DNA from: Microbispora rosea subsp. aerata
GTDB lineage: Bacteria; Actinomycetota; Actinomycetes; Streptosporangiales; Streptosporangiaceae
DNA: 64,000 nt
Assembly: GCF_014647835.1 (NCBI RefSeq)
Contig: NZ_BMPY01000007.1
Span: forward strand, 124,001-188,000
Direction: 5' to 3'
Part shown: in pieces, positions 54,278-63,173 of the stretch
Numbering within the stretch: the stretch's first letter is position 1
Layout: each line of letters begins with the position of its first letter
The notes under the pieces: generated by a model
The model's database searches: none
The model's input: only the letters and a program-made list of their open reading frames with translations
Told to the model about the DNA's origin: nothing
Position numbers and translations under genes: made by a program

Positions 54278-55719
54278 GGTTTCGGGATCCAGACGCGGAA
54301 GAGGGTGCCGGGGTCGCACCGTTCGGCCGTGATCGAGCCGCCGTGCAGTTCGGCGTTGGCCTTGGCGATGGCCAGGCCGAGGCCGCTGCCCACGCTCCTG
54401 GCCCGGTCGCTGCCCGCCTTGTAGAAGCGGTCGAAGACGTGGGGGAGGCTCTGCTCGGGGATGCCGGCCCCGTGGTCGCGCACGGTCACCTCCAGCCATC
54501 CGTGGTTTCTGCCGCCGACCGCCACCCGTGCGCCCACCAGCACGGGAGGCGCGCCGTGGTTGAGCGCGTTGCCGACGAGGTTGGCCACGATGACGTCGAA
54601 CCTGCGGGCGTCCAGCGAGAACGTGAGCCCGACGGGCACGGTGAGCTTCACCCGGTCGGCCCAGCCCCGCATCTCCAGGCAGTCGGCCAGCGCGTCGCCC
54701 ACGTCGACGCTCTCCCGGCGCAGCGTGGCGGCGCCCGCGTCGAACCTGCTGATCTCGATGAGGTGCTCGACCAGCACCCGCAGCCGGTCGATCTCGCGGA
54801 CGACGATCCGCACCGCCTCGCCGGCGTCCTCGGGCAGGTCGTCGGCGTCCTCCGACAGCATGTCCGTGACCGCGGTCATCGCGGTGAGCGGCGTGCGCAG
54901 CTCGTGGGAGACGTCCGCGACGAAACGCCGCGACATCGACTCCAGGGTCCGCAGCTCCGAGACCGTGCCCTCCAGCGCCGCCGCCGTCTCGTTGAACGTC
55001 GCGGTTAGCTCCGCCAGCTCGTCCTTGCCGCGTACGGGGAGGCGGACGTGCAGCTCTCCGGCGCCGAGCGCGCGGGCCGCCGCGCCCAGCCGCCGTACGG
55101 GCAGCAGCACGCGCCGGGCCGACAGCAGGGCCAACGACAGCGCCAGGACGAGCGTGATGCCACCGGCCTGCACGAGGGCGGTCTGCAGGCGGGACAGCAC
55201 GGCGCCCTCCTCCGACAGCGGCACGAAGACGTAGGTCGTCAGCCCCGACGGGCGCAGCATGCCGTCGCGGGTCGCCCGCTGGATCTGCGTGGCGATGATC
55301 AGCCATGGTTGGCCCCTGAGCATGACCCTCTGGTAGACCAGCCGCCGGGCGGCCTGCCAGCGGAGCTGGTCGGGCACGTCGGCCATGGTGAACCTGGCGC
55401 CGGCGTTGGAGCGCCGGTGATCCCCGTAGGTCACGATGACCGTACGCTCCGGGGCCTCCAGCGCCTGCACCACGTCGCCGAGGTCCTCCTCGGTGACGGT
55501 GGTGTCGCTCGGCCAGACCACGTCGCTCGCGCCGATCGGCAGCGTGATCCTGGACAGCGTCTCGCGCACGTCGGCGACCGCGCCCCGCTCCGCGCGGTCG
55601 AGCAGACCTCGGCGGACGATGTGGTATCCCAGCCCCGCGACCATGGCGGACGCGGTGATCGCCACCAGCAGGAAGGTGATGACCAGCCGCGCCCGTAACC
55701 CGGTGGGAACCCAGCTCAT
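54274..55719 (-). CDS. Sensor histidine kinase
   Basis: A 481-residue membrane kinase: TM1 (11-33), an extracellular sensor of ~145 residues, TM2 (about 183-201), HAMP, then the dimerisation helix with H272 in FVADVSHELRTPLTAM and the ATPase lobe with NLVGNALNHG (N box), DHGAGIP (G1) and GSGLGLAIAKA (G2). Order, length and the neighbouring response regulator and lipoprotein are like the AfsQ2/CseC envelope-stress sensors. The signal is unknown. Confidence 0.92.
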   Translation of the reverse strand: MSWVPTGLRARLVITFLLVAITASAMVAGLGYHIVRRGLLDRAERGAVADVRETLSRITLPIGASDVVWPSDTTVTEEDLGDVVQALEAPERTVIVTYGDHRRSNAGARFTMADVPDQLRWQAARRLVYQRVMLRGQPWLIIATQIQRATRDGMLRPSGLTTYVFVPLSEEGAVLSRLQTALVQAGGITLVLALSLALLSARRVLLPVRRLGAAARALGAGELHVRLPVRGKDELAELTATFNETAAALEGTVSELRTLESMSRRFVADVSHELRTPLTAMTAVTDMLSEDADDLPEDAGEAVRIVVREIDRLRVLVEHLIEISRFDAGAATLRRESVDVGDALADCLEMRGWADRVKLTVPVGLTFSLDARRFDVIVANLVGNALNHGAPPVLVGARVAVGGRNHGWLEVTVRDHGAGIPEQSLPHVFDRFYKAGSDRARSVGSGLGLAIAKANAELHGGSITAERCDPGTLFRVWIPKP

Positions 55720-55726
55720 GGCAGGG

Positions 55727-56401
55727 TCACGGCGGGCTGAAGCGGTAGCCGAAGCCGCGCACGGTGTGGATGTAGACGGGGTCGGCCGGCACGGGCTCGA
55801 TCTTGGCCCGGATGCGCTGCACGCAGGCGTCGACCAGCCGGGAGTCCGCCACGTGGGTGTGGTCCCAGACGGCGCGCAGGAGGTAGCGGCGGTTGAGCAC
55901 CTGCCCGGGGTGGCGGACCAGTTCGAGCAGCAGCCGCAGCTCGGTCGGGGTGAGGTGGATCTCTTTGCCCGCGAGGCTCACCTTGAGGGCGCCTCGGTCG
56001 ATCACGAGATCGCCGAAGGTCAGGCGGTCGGGCGAGGCCGACTCCAGACGGCGCAAGATGGCGCGGATGCGGGCGTCGAGCACCCGGGGCTCGACCGGTT
56101 TGACGACGTAGTCGTCCGCGCCGGCCTCCAGCCCCACCACCACGTCGAGGTCGTCGCCTCTGGCGGTGAGCAGGATGATCGGCAGCGGGTCGAGCCTGCG
56201 GATGCGGCGGCACACCTCGACCCCGTCGATGCCGGGGAGCATGACGTCGAGGATCGCGATCTCGGGGCGGCGGGAGCGTACGTGATCGAGGGCCTCCTCG
56301 CCCGTCGCGTACGCCGTCACCGAGTGGCCCTGCCGGGTGAGCGCGAGTTCGAGTCCGGTGCGGACAGAGGGGTCGTCTTCGACCAGGAGGATGCCTGCCA
56401 C
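55727..56401 (-). CDS. OmpR-family response regulator
   Basis: A 224-residue regulator. Receiver domain with acidic pair VEDD (8-10), phosphoacceptor D52 (ILDVMLPGIDG), T in LLTARG and K in DDYVVKPVEP; winged-helix domain LTPTELRLLLELVRHPGQVLNRRYLLRAVW with VDACVQRIRAKIEP. It precedes the sensor gene by 7 bases and is its partner. GTG start. A CRP-like site and a divergent secreted-protein gene lie upstream. Confidence 0.94.
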   Translation of the reverse strand: MAGILLVEDDPSVRTGLELALTRQGHSVTAYATGEEALDHVRSRRPEIAILDVMLPGIDGVEVCRRIRRLDPLPIILLTARGDDLDVVVGLEAGADDYVVKPVEPRVLDARIRAILRRLESASPDRLTFGDLVIDRGALKVSLAGKEIHLTPTELRLLLELVRHPGQVLNRRYLLRAVWDHTHVADSRLVDACVQRIRAKIEPVPADPVYIHTVRGFGYRFSPP

Positions 56402-56528
56402 TCGGTCATTATGGGGCGGACCCCACCATTTCCCTATCTGTCATGATCCTGTGACACCGTCAGGACGTGATCGTCAAGTACGGAGAGCACGCTGGTGCAG
56501 GGCACCCACGCCCCTCCCTGTGGCGGAA

Positions 56529-56548
56529 GGTGTGACCAAAGTCACACC
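56529..56548. promoter_or_regulatory. Perfect CRP-type site before the transglycosylase-like gene
   Basis: GGTGTGAC-CAAA-GTCACACC is a 20-bp perfect palindrome; its core TGTGA-N6-TCACA equals the CRP/GlxR consensus of actinobacteria. It is about 105 bases upstream of the secreted transglycosylase-like gene and 128 bases from the response-regulator start, so either gene could be controlled by cAMP-CRP. Confidence 0.7.
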
Positions 56549-56652
56549 ATTGGGGAAAGTCCATGTGATCGGCGGTCGAGTCAAGACGTCACCAAACAGG
56601 TACCACGATTCGGTTGCGGAGCACCCCCCACCACAGGGCAAGCTCATAAGCC

Positions 56653-57363
56653 GTGAGCTCAGGTCAGCAGTTGAAGGATCGCCCCCGCGCCCCCCGGTCC
56701 CGCCGGGGAGGAGACGAGAAGTCCGGCCCGGGCTGGCTGACCCTCAAGCGCGTCGCCGTCCTCGGCGTGAGCGTGGCCGTGCTCGCGGGCGGGACGACCT
56801 GGCTCGTCCGCACCTCGATCGCCAACAACAGCGCGCCGAAACAGGAGCTGGATCCCGGCAGTTTCCTCGCCCTCGACCCGAACGCGCCCGACCCCGAGGG
56901 CGACATCCTCAAGCAGCAGGCGGTCCAGGCGCTGCGCAAGGACCGGCTGGAGAAGGGCCGCGATCGGAAGAAGAATCTCGACCCCGTCGAGATCGTGCAG
57001 AAGGCCCCCGGCGGCGGCGGCTTCAGCCCGGCCAACTTCCCGCCCGGCTCCACCCCCGACCCCGGCAGCAACAAGGCGATCGGCAGGGACATGGCCGCGG
57101 CCCGCGGCTGGACCGGTGCCGAGTGGGGCTGCCTGGAGCGCCTGTGGGACAAGGAGAGCCACTGGAACGAGCGGGCCATGAACCGCTACAGCGGCGCCTA
57201 CGGAATCCCCCAGTCCCTGCCCGGAAGCAAGATGGCGAGCGCGGGCGCCGACTGGCAGACCAACCCCGCCACCCAGATCAAGTGGGGCCTCGGCTACATC
57301 GCCGCCCGCTACAAGACGCCCTGCGGCGCCTGGGCGCACTCCCAGGCGACCGGCTGGTACTAG
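56653..57363 (+). CDS. Secreted transglycosylase-like (SLT) cell-wall protein
   Basis: A 236-residue protein: cytoplasmic N-terminus, one helix VAVLGVSVAVLAGGTTWLV (34-52), a disordered Pro/Gly linker, and a C-terminal lysozyme-like domain (about 145-236) with the likely catalytic E168 in LWDKESHWNERAMN and SGAYGIPQSLPGSKM, IKWGLGYIAARY and GWY at the end. This short domain is the aggregation-promoting-factor/RPF-like lytic transglycosylase type. GTG start. The CRP-type palindrome upstream suggests carbon-dependent expression, as seen for rpf genes in related bacteria. Confidence 0.88.
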   Translation: MSSGQQLKDRPRAPRSRRGGDEKSGPGWLTLKRVAVLGVSVAVLAGGTTWLVRTSIANNSAPKQELDPGSFLALDPNAPDPEGDILKQQAVQALRKDRLEKGRDRKKNLDPVEIVQKAPGGGGFSPANFPPGSTPDPGSNKAIGRDMAAARGWTGAEWGCLERLWDKESHWNERAMNRYSGAYGIPQSLPGSKMASAGADWQTNPATQIKWGLGYIAARYKTPCGAWAHSQATGWY

Positions 57364-57379
57364 CAGCACCGCGGCGTCC

Positions 57380-57412
57380 GGTCCGCGAAACTCTGGTCAG
57401 GACTTCGCGACC
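57380..57412 (+). terminator. Hairpin after the transglycosylase-like gene
   Basis: CGCGAA (57384-57389) pairs with TTCGCG (57404-57409); flanking GGT/ACC extends the stem past a bulged C. TTT follows. A plausible intrinsic terminator 16 bases after the stop. Confidence 0.55.
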
Positions 57413-57462
57413 TTTCGGCAAGCCCGCGCGTACGGCGGGGGCCACCCTGCACCCTTGGCCTC

Positions 57463-59409
57463 ATGGGTGTGAAGGTCAGCGTGGTTATGCCCGTATCCAA
57501 CCCCGGGCTGTCGAACGACGCCTTCGGCGCGTCCGTGCGCTCGGTGCTGGAGCAGTCGCTGCCGCCGGAGGAGTACGAGGTCATCTTCGCCGACGACGGG
57601 TCGACGGACGGGACCCGCAGGCGGCTCGACGCGATCGCCGGGCAGCGTGACAACGTCCGGGTCCTGCACCTCGACTACACTGGCTCGCCGGCCCGCGGGC
57701 GCAACGTCGGCCTGTCGGTGGCCCGCGGCGAGTACGTCTACCTGATGGGGCAGTACGACAGGCTGGAGCCGCACGCCCTGGAGCGGATGTACGACCGTGC
57801 GGTGGAGACCGACGCCGACGTGCTGATCGGCAGGCTCGCCGACCAGGGGCCGCCGCCGGCCGCCTTCGCCCGCGACCGGGACCGGGCGGACGTGCTGCGC
57901 GACCATCTCCTCGCGCTGCCCACCGCGCACAAGCTGTTCAGCCGCGACTTCCTCGAGACCTGCCAGCTCCGCTTCACCGACCGGCCGCTGTCGGAGCAGG
58001 CGTTCGTGACCAGGGCGTACCTCGCCGCGAAGGTGATCGCCGTGCTGGCCGGTGAGATCTGCTGTCACACGGGCCCGGCGGAGGAGGAGGCGCCGGACGC
58101 CGAGGCGCTCTTCGACGGCCTCAACGCGATCTTCGACGTGGTCGACGCCCACACCGAGCCGGGCGCGCAGCGGGAGCGCATCCAGGCCCACTGGTATCGG
58201 ACGCTCGGGCTGCGCCGCCTGTCGGGCGCGCGGTTCCTCGCCGCCGGGCCCGACGAGCGCATGGTCTTGTTCTCCTTCCTGCGCCGCTTCACCCTCGACC
58301 GCTTCCCCGCCGCGCTCGACGCCCACCTGCCCGCGCACCTGCGCGCCCGTACGGCGCTGCTGCGCCAGGACCGCCTCGACGCGCTGGTCGCGCTCGCCGA
58401 GGCGTCCAGGGGCACCAGGCTCAGCGCGGAGCTGCGGGAGCTGCGCTGGGACCGGGGCGTGCTGCTGCTCGACCTGAGCGTGGAGGTCCTGCGGGCCGAC
58501 GGCACGCCGCTGTGGCTGCGGCAGCGGGGCGACCGGCTGCTGTGGACCCCGCCCCCGAGGGTCGAGGGCCTGCTCGACGGCCTGCTCGACGACGAGGGCG
58601 CCGACATGACCGACGCGGTGCGCAGGGCCCGCATCGAGGTCTGCGTCCGCCACGCGGAGACCGGGGTGATCCACATCCTGCCGGTCACCTGCTCGGTCGG
58701 CCGCTCCGGCCTCGGCGACGCGACGCGCGGCGGCCAGGTGCGCGTCTGGGTGAGCGGCCAGGCCCGCCTCGACGCCGGCGCGGCGGCCCTCGGACGGCCG
58801 CTGCCCGCCGGGCTGTGGGAGATCCACGTGCGCATGCGGGGCATGCCCGCGGGCCGCACCCGCCTCGCCCGCCCCGACCTGCCGATGAGCTGCGCGGGCG
58901 CGCTGGCCGGCGAGCCGAAACGGCTCGTCGTGCCGTGCTGGTCCGAGCGCGGCGAGCTGGGCGTGTGCGTGGAGCCGAAGTCGTTTCCCGAGTCGATCGC
59001 GCTGGTCTCGTCCCGGGCCACCGTGGCCAGGCAGGAGGGGCACGTCTTCGTCGTCGTGCCCGTGCCGTACGTGCCGCCGAGCGGCGGGCCGCCGACCGAG
59101 CTGGTGCTGCGCGAGCAGGACGGGCGCGGGCGCAGCATGGTCGTGCCCGCGCTGGTCGAGCCGGGCATCCCCGGCAAGGTGGCCGGGCAGCTCGTCGCGC
59201 GGGTGCCGGTGAGCCGGATCGGCGGCGACGACTGCCTCGGCCCGGGGGCGTGGCGGCCCGCGCTCCGCGTGGACCAAAAAGACGTGGACCTGCTGTTCGG
59301 CCTGGCGGTGCGCCGCGGCGGGCAGGTGCGCGTCCTGCCCGCCGGGGCCGCGCCGCGGGCCCCCTCACTGCTGCGGCGGATCGCCGTCCGCCTGCGCGAC
59401 CGCCGGTAG
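57463..59409 (+). CDS. GT2-like glycosyltransferase with long C-terminal extension
   Basis: A 648-residue protein. Residues 1-230 are a GT-A family 2 fold: VSVVMPVSNPGLS, VIFADDGSTDGT and GRNVGLSVARGEYVYLM. The metal-binding D-x-D that should follow is altered to G96-Q-Y-D99, so only one acidic residue remains and activity is doubtful. The long C-terminal part (about 300-620) is beta-rich, like the sugar- or polymer-related domains found in teichoic-acid-type synthases. It stands alone, convergent with the hydrolase operon whose last stop touches its own (TAG/CTA). Confidence 0.82.
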   Translation: MGVKVSVVMPVSNPGLSNDAFGASVRSVLEQSLPPEEYEVIFADDGSTDGTRRRLDAIAGQRDNVRVLHLDYTGSPARGRNVGLSVARGEYVYLMGQYDRLEPHALERMYDRAVETDADVLIGRLADQGPPPAAFARDRDRADVLRDHLLALPTAHKLFSRDFLETCQLRFTDRPLSEQAFVTRAYLAAKVIAVLAGEICCHTGPAEEEAPDAEALFDGLNAIFDVVDAHTEPGAQRERIQAHWYRTLGLRRLSGARFLAAGPDERMVLFSFLRRFTLDRFPAALDAHLPAHLRARTALLRQDRLDALVALAEASRGTRLSAELRELRWDRGVLLLDLSVEVLRADGTPLWLRQRGDRLLWTPPPRVEGLLDGLLDDEGADMTDAVRRARIEVCVRHAETGVIHILPVTCSVGRSGLGDATRGGQVRVWVSGQARLDAGAAALGRPLPAGLWEIHVRMRGMPAGRTRLARPDLPMSCAGALAGEPKRLVVPCWSERGELGVCVEPKSFPESIALVSSRATVARQEGHVFVVVPVPYVPPSGGPPTELVLREQDGRGRSMVVPALVEPGIPGKVAGQLVARVPVSRIGGDDCLGPGAWRPALRVDQKDVDLLFGLAVRRGGQVRVLPAGAAPRAPSLLRRIAVRLRDRR

Positions 59410-60429
59410 CTATCCGCGCAGGTGATCGAGGAGCGCCGCGCGGAACTCCTCGGGCTTGTCGAGGTGCGGGCCGTGGCCCGCGCCCTCGATGACGACCTCC
59501 CGGTAGTCGCCGTAGCGCTCCAGCACGGCCCGGGTCTGGGTCACCATGGGCTGGGCGGGCGTGCCGTCCCAGCCGGGCACGGCGCCGATCGCCCCCAGGT
59601 GGGCGAGGTCGAACAGCGACGTGTCCGAGACGATCACGTCCTGGTCGCCCCTGATCCACAGGATGGGCGGCTTCGGGTCGATCTCGTGCAGGTCGTCGAT
59701 GCGGAAGTTGGTCGGCGCGATCGTGTTGAGCACGCCGCGCTTGCCCGGGGCGACGTTCGGCCAGGCGTCCGTGGGCGCCGAGTCGCCCGGGTAGTGGTCG
59801 TCGCCGATGCGGGTGGACAGCATCGACTCCACGAACGCGTCCTCCTCCTCGCCCAGGTCGGTCCCCGCGGCGACGTACGTGGCGCGCAGCACGTTCCGGG
59901 GCGAGACGGGGGAGTCGGCCGACCGGTCGCCCGCCCGCAGCGCCGCGACGAACTCGGGGTTGGCCGCGCCCCCGCCGGAGCCCGCCCCGTCGGGGTGGGT
60001 GAGCACGCCGTCCGGGCCGGTCGTGCCGCCGAAGCCGTACGGCGAGACGGGGTTGACCAGGACGGCGCCGCGGACCGCTTCGGGCCGGTCGCGCAGGGCC
60101 TGCATGACCACGCCGCCGCCGAGGCTCCAGCCCACCAGGTGCGCGGGGCCGATCCGGTCGAGCAGCGCGAGCACGTCGTCGGAGTAGTCGCGCACGCCCC
60201 GGCTCGCGTCCACCGGCTCGGGGTCGGAGTCGCCGAAGCCGCGCAGGTCCACGGCGTACGGCCGGAAGCCCTCGGCCGCGATCGCGGTCATGGTCGAGCG
60301 CCAGAACGCGCTGGAGGAGACGTTGCCGTGCACGAACAACACCGTGTCGCCCGCCGAGCCGGGCACCGACAGGACGTTGAGGGTCAGCCGGGGCGTGGCG
60401 ACGCGCTCGGCGGATATGGGCAGGGTCAT
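59410..60429 (-). CDS. Alpha/beta-fold hydrolase
   Basis: A 339-residue cytoplasmic alpha/beta hydrolase. Oxyanion motif FVHGNVSSS, nucleophile S102 in GWSLGGG, acid in ILWIRGDQDVIV and the histidine in IEGAGHGPHLDKPEEF. The cap region between about 125 and 240 is unusually long and Gly/Asp-rich. Substrate unknown; an ester or lactone is likely. The start ATG overlaps the stop of the secreted hydrolase gene (ATGA), so it is the last gene of a symporter/hydrolase operon. Confidence 0.88.
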   Translation of the reverse strand: MTLPISAERVATPRLTLNVLSVPGSAGDTVLFVHGNVSSSAFWRSTMTAIAAEGFRPYAVDLRGFGDSDPEPVDASRGVRDYSDDVLALLDRIGPAHLVGWSLGGGVVMQALRDRPEAVRGAVLVNPVSPYGFGGTTGPDGVLTHPDGAGSGGGAANPEFVAALRAGDRSADSPVSPRNVLRATYVAAGTDLGEEEDAFVESMLSTRIGDDHYPGDSAPTDAWPNVAPGKRGVLNTIAPTNFRIDDLHEIDPKPPILWIRGDQDVIVSDTSLFDLAHLGAIGAVPGWDGTPAQPMVTQTRAVLERYGDYREVVIEGAGHGPHLDKPEEFRAALLDHLRG

Positions 60430-61760
60430 GGTGTCGCTCCCAGTGTGCAGGTGTTTTCGAGATCGCCCGTGGCCGGGCGGGGCAGGGTGGCGCTCGGGGG
60501 CGGCGGCGTGCCCGTGCCGATCCACGCCTCCAGCGCCGTGAACGCGCTGCGGAAGCAGGGCAGCAGGGGCCGCAGCCGGTCGGGGTAGGCGGGGTAGAGG
60601 CTGTCGACGTGGGTGCCGTCCTCGACACGGTAGTAGCGCAGCAGCCGGTCGCGGTGGTTGCGGGCGATCATCGTGGCGTAGACGTCCGAGTCCTCGCGGA
60701 TCGGCAGCAGCGCGTCCAGGGTGCCGTGCACGATGATCAGCGGTCGCTTGATCTTCCCGGTGACGCTCACCTTGGCGACCGCCTGCTTCACGGAGGCGGG
60801 CCTGGAGGCGTAGTCGTAGTCGGTGTCGCAGCCGGGCGTGCCGGAGGCGCAGAACGGCGTGCCCGCCTCGGCGTCGCCGTCGTAGCCGGGGTCGAACTCC
60901 TCGCGGAAGACGCGCTGGGTGAAGTCCCAGTAGTACTGGTAGTGGAACGGCCACAGGAAGTCGGACTCCGGCGCGAAGCCCGCCGCCGCGACCCCGGCCG
61001 CATCGCCCTTCGCGTACGCGCGCAGCGCGGGCGGCAGGAACGTCAGCAGGTTGGGCCCGTCGGCGGTGAACAGCGTGCCCTCCCAGTCGACGCCGCCGTC
61101 GAACAGGTCGGGCCGGTTCTCGATCTGCCAGCGGACCAGGTAGCCGCCGTTGGACTGGCCGGCCGCGATCGTCGTGCGGGCCGGCCTGCCGTACCGCTGC
61201 TTGACGACGGCCTTGGCGGCGACCGCCAGCTCGCTCACCCGGCGGTTCCACTCGGCCACCGCGTCGCCGGGCCGTACGCCGTCGCGGTAGAACTCGACGC
61301 CGGTGTTGCCCTTGTCGGTCGCGGCGTACGCGTATCCCTTGGCCAGCGCCCAGTCGGAGATCGTGAAGTCGTTGGCGTACGTCTCCCGGTTGCCGGGGGA
61401 CCCGGCGACGACCAGGCCGCCGTTCCACCGCTTGGGCAGGCGGATGACGAACTGCGCGTCGTGGTTCCAGCCGTGGTTGGTGTTGCCGGTGGAGGTGTCG
61501 GGGAAGTAGCCGTCGATCTGCATGCCGGGCACGCCGCTGGGGTTGACGGCTCCCGGAGAGTTGAGGCCCGACCAGTCCGACGGGTCGGTGTGCCCGGTGA
61601 CCAGAGTGCCCTTCGTGGTGAGGTCGTCGAGGCAGGAGATCACCTGCTTCTGCGCGCCCGGCACGGTCACCTTCGGGCAGGCGGCGGCCTGCGAGGGGAT
61701 GGCGGCGGCCAGGGGGAGGGCCAGCGCCAGGGCGGCCGGCGCCCCGAATCGCCTGATCAT
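60426..61760 (-). CDS. Secreted alpha/beta hydrolase (tannase/feruloyl-esterase-like)
   Basis: A 444-residue exported protein: signal peptide FGAPAALALALPLAAAIPSQAAA, then a catalytic domain with nucleophile in AAGQSNGGYLVRWQIENRP, acid region RPLIIVHGTLDALLP and His in VEDGTHVDSLYP. Paired cysteines (TPFCASGTPGCDTD) fit an extracellular disulfide. The D-(-)-3-hydroxybutyrate oligomer hydrolase and tannase families share this pattern. With the symporter next door, it probably releases a small organic acid outside the cell for uptake. Start overlaps the symporter stop by one base. Confidence 0.85.
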   Translation of the reverse strand: MIRRFGAPAALALALPLAAAIPSQAAACPKVTVPGAQKQVISCLDDLTTKGTLVTGHTDPSDWSGLNSPGAVNPSGVPGMQIDGYFPDTSTGNTNHGWNHDAQFVIRLPKRWNGGLVVAGSPGNRETYANDFTISDWALAKGYAYAATDKGNTGVEFYRDGVRPGDAVAEWNRRVSELAVAAKAVVKQRYGRPARTTIAAGQSNGGYLVRWQIENRPDLFDGGVDWEGTLFTADGPNLLTFLPPALRAYAKGDAAGVAAAGFAPESDFLWPFHYQYYWDFTQRVFREEFDPGYDGDAEAGTPFCASGTPGCDTDYDYASRPASVKQAVAKVSVTGKIKRPLIIVHGTLDALLPIREDSDVYATMIARNHRDRLLRYYRVEDGTHVDSLYPAYPDRLRPLLPCFRSAFTALEAWIGTGTPPPPSATLPRPATGDLENTCTLGATP

Positions 61761-63097
61761 CAGGCCTCCTTCACGACCGCGGCGGCCTTCGCGGCGCCGG
61801 AGGTCGGCTCGATGGCGGACAGGTCGCGGTCGCGGGTCTCCCTGGAGGCGATCACCGCGATCATCGTGAGGATCGCCGCCGCCACCACGTAGACGGAGAC
61901 CGGCACGCTCGACCCGTACGCGTCGAGCAGGGCGACCGCGATCAGCGGGGCGATGCCGCCCGCGGCGATCGAGGCGAGCTGGTAGCCGATCGACACGCCG
62001 GAGTAGCGCATGCGGGTGGCGAACAGCTCGGAGAAGAACGCCGCCTGCGGGCCGTACATCGCGCCGTGCAGCAGCAGGCCGACCGTCACGGCCACGGTGA
62101 CCAGGGCGAAGTTCTTCGTGTCGATCAGCGGGAAGAACGCGAAGGCCCACAGGCCGACGCCGGCGGCGCCGAGGAGATAGACGGGCCGGCGGCCCAGCCG
62201 GTCGGACAGCGCACCCCACAGCGGGATCGTGACGAAGTGGACCGCCGAGCCGATCAGCACGGCGTTGAGCACCGTGCCCTTGGGCAGGCCCGCGGCCTCG
62301 GTGCCGTACACAAGGACGAACGCGGTGATGACGTAGTAGGAGACGTTCTCGGCCATCCGGGCGCCCATCGCCACCAGCACGTCGCGCCAGTGGTGGCGCA
62401 GCACCGCGACGATGGGGGCCTTCGGCGCGGGCTCCCGCCGCTCCAGCGCCCGCTGGAACACCGGCGACTCGGCGACCGACAGCCTGATCCACAGGCCGAT
62501 CAGCACGAGCACGCCCGACAGCAGGAACGCGATCCGCCAGCCCCAGGCGAGGAACGCGTCGTCGGGCTGCACCGCGGCCAGCAGCGCCAGCACGCCGGTG
62601 GCGATCAGGTTGCCGCCGGGGGCGCCGGCCTGCGGCCAGGACGCCCAGAAGCCGCGGTTGCGGGGGTCGCCGTGCTCGGAGACCAGCAGCACCGCGCCGC
62701 CCCACTCGCCGCCGAGGGCGAAGCCCTGCACCAGCCGCAGCGCGGTCAGCAGCAGCGGCGCGGCGGCGCCGAGCGCGGCGTACGTCGGCAGGCAGCCGAT
62801 CAGGAACGTCGATCCGCCCATCAGGAGCAGGCTGATGACGAGCAGCCGCTTGCGGCCGAGCCGGTCGCCGTAGTGGCCGAAGACCAGCCCGCCGAGGGGC
62901 CGGGCGACGAAGCCGACGGCGTAGGTGAGGAAGGCCAGCAGCGTGCCGGTCAGGGCGTCCTCGGTGGGGAAGAAGAGCTTGTTGAAGACCAGGGCGGCGG
63001 CCGAGCCGTACAGGAAGAAGTCGTACCACTCGATGGTGGTGCCGATCAGGCTGGCCCCGACGACCTTTCCGATTCGGGCAGGTGGGGTGTTTGCCAT
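61760..63097 (-). CDS. MHS-family MFS metabolite:proton symporter
   Basis: A 445-residue transporter with 12 helices and the MHS hallmarks: ASLIGTTIEWYDFFLYGSAAA at the N-terminus, FGHYGDRLGRKRLL (motif A), GFALGGEWGGAVLL and the second-half LWGALSDRLGRRPVY. MHS carriers import small acids such as shikimate, alpha-ketoglutarate, proline-type or aromatic acids with protons. Together with the two downstream hydrolases it forms an esterase-and-uptake operon. A 16-bp palindrome sits 38 bases upstream of the ATG. Confidence 0.93.
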   Translation of the reverse strand: MANTPPARIGKVVGASLIGTTIEWYDFFLYGSAAALVFNKLFFPTEDALTGTLLAFLTYAVGFVARPLGGLVFGHYGDRLGRKRLLVISLLLMGGSTFLIGCLPTYAALGAAAPLLLTALRLVQGFALGGEWGGAVLLVSEHGDPRNRGFWASWPQAGAPGGNLIATGVLALLAAVQPDDAFLAWGWRIAFLLSGVLVLIGLWIRLSVAESPVFQRALERREPAPKAPIVAVLRHHWRDVLVAMGARMAENVSYYVITAFVLVYGTEAAGLPKGTVLNAVLIGSAVHFVTIPLWGALSDRLGRRPVYLLGAAGVGLWAFAFFPLIDTKNFALVTVAVTVGLLLHGAMYGPQAAFFSELFATRMRYSGVSIGYQLASIAAGGIAPLIAVALLDAYGSSVPVSVYVVAAAILTMIAVIASRETRDRDLSAIEPTSGAAKAAAVVKEA

Positions 63098-63134
63098 AGG
63101 AACTCCTCAAATGGGGGGTTCCGCCACGGTATGC

Positions 63135-63150
63135 AGTGACCGAGGTCACT
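63135..63150. promoter_or_regulatory. Palindromic operator before the symporter operon
   Basis: AGTGACC-GA-GGTCACT is a perfect 16-bp palindrome between the symporter start and the stop of the PucR-like gene. It fits a binding site for a local regulator, most simply the PucR-like protein next door. Confidence 0.5.
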
Positions 63151-63173
63151 CCTATGGGGCTTCACCACACACC

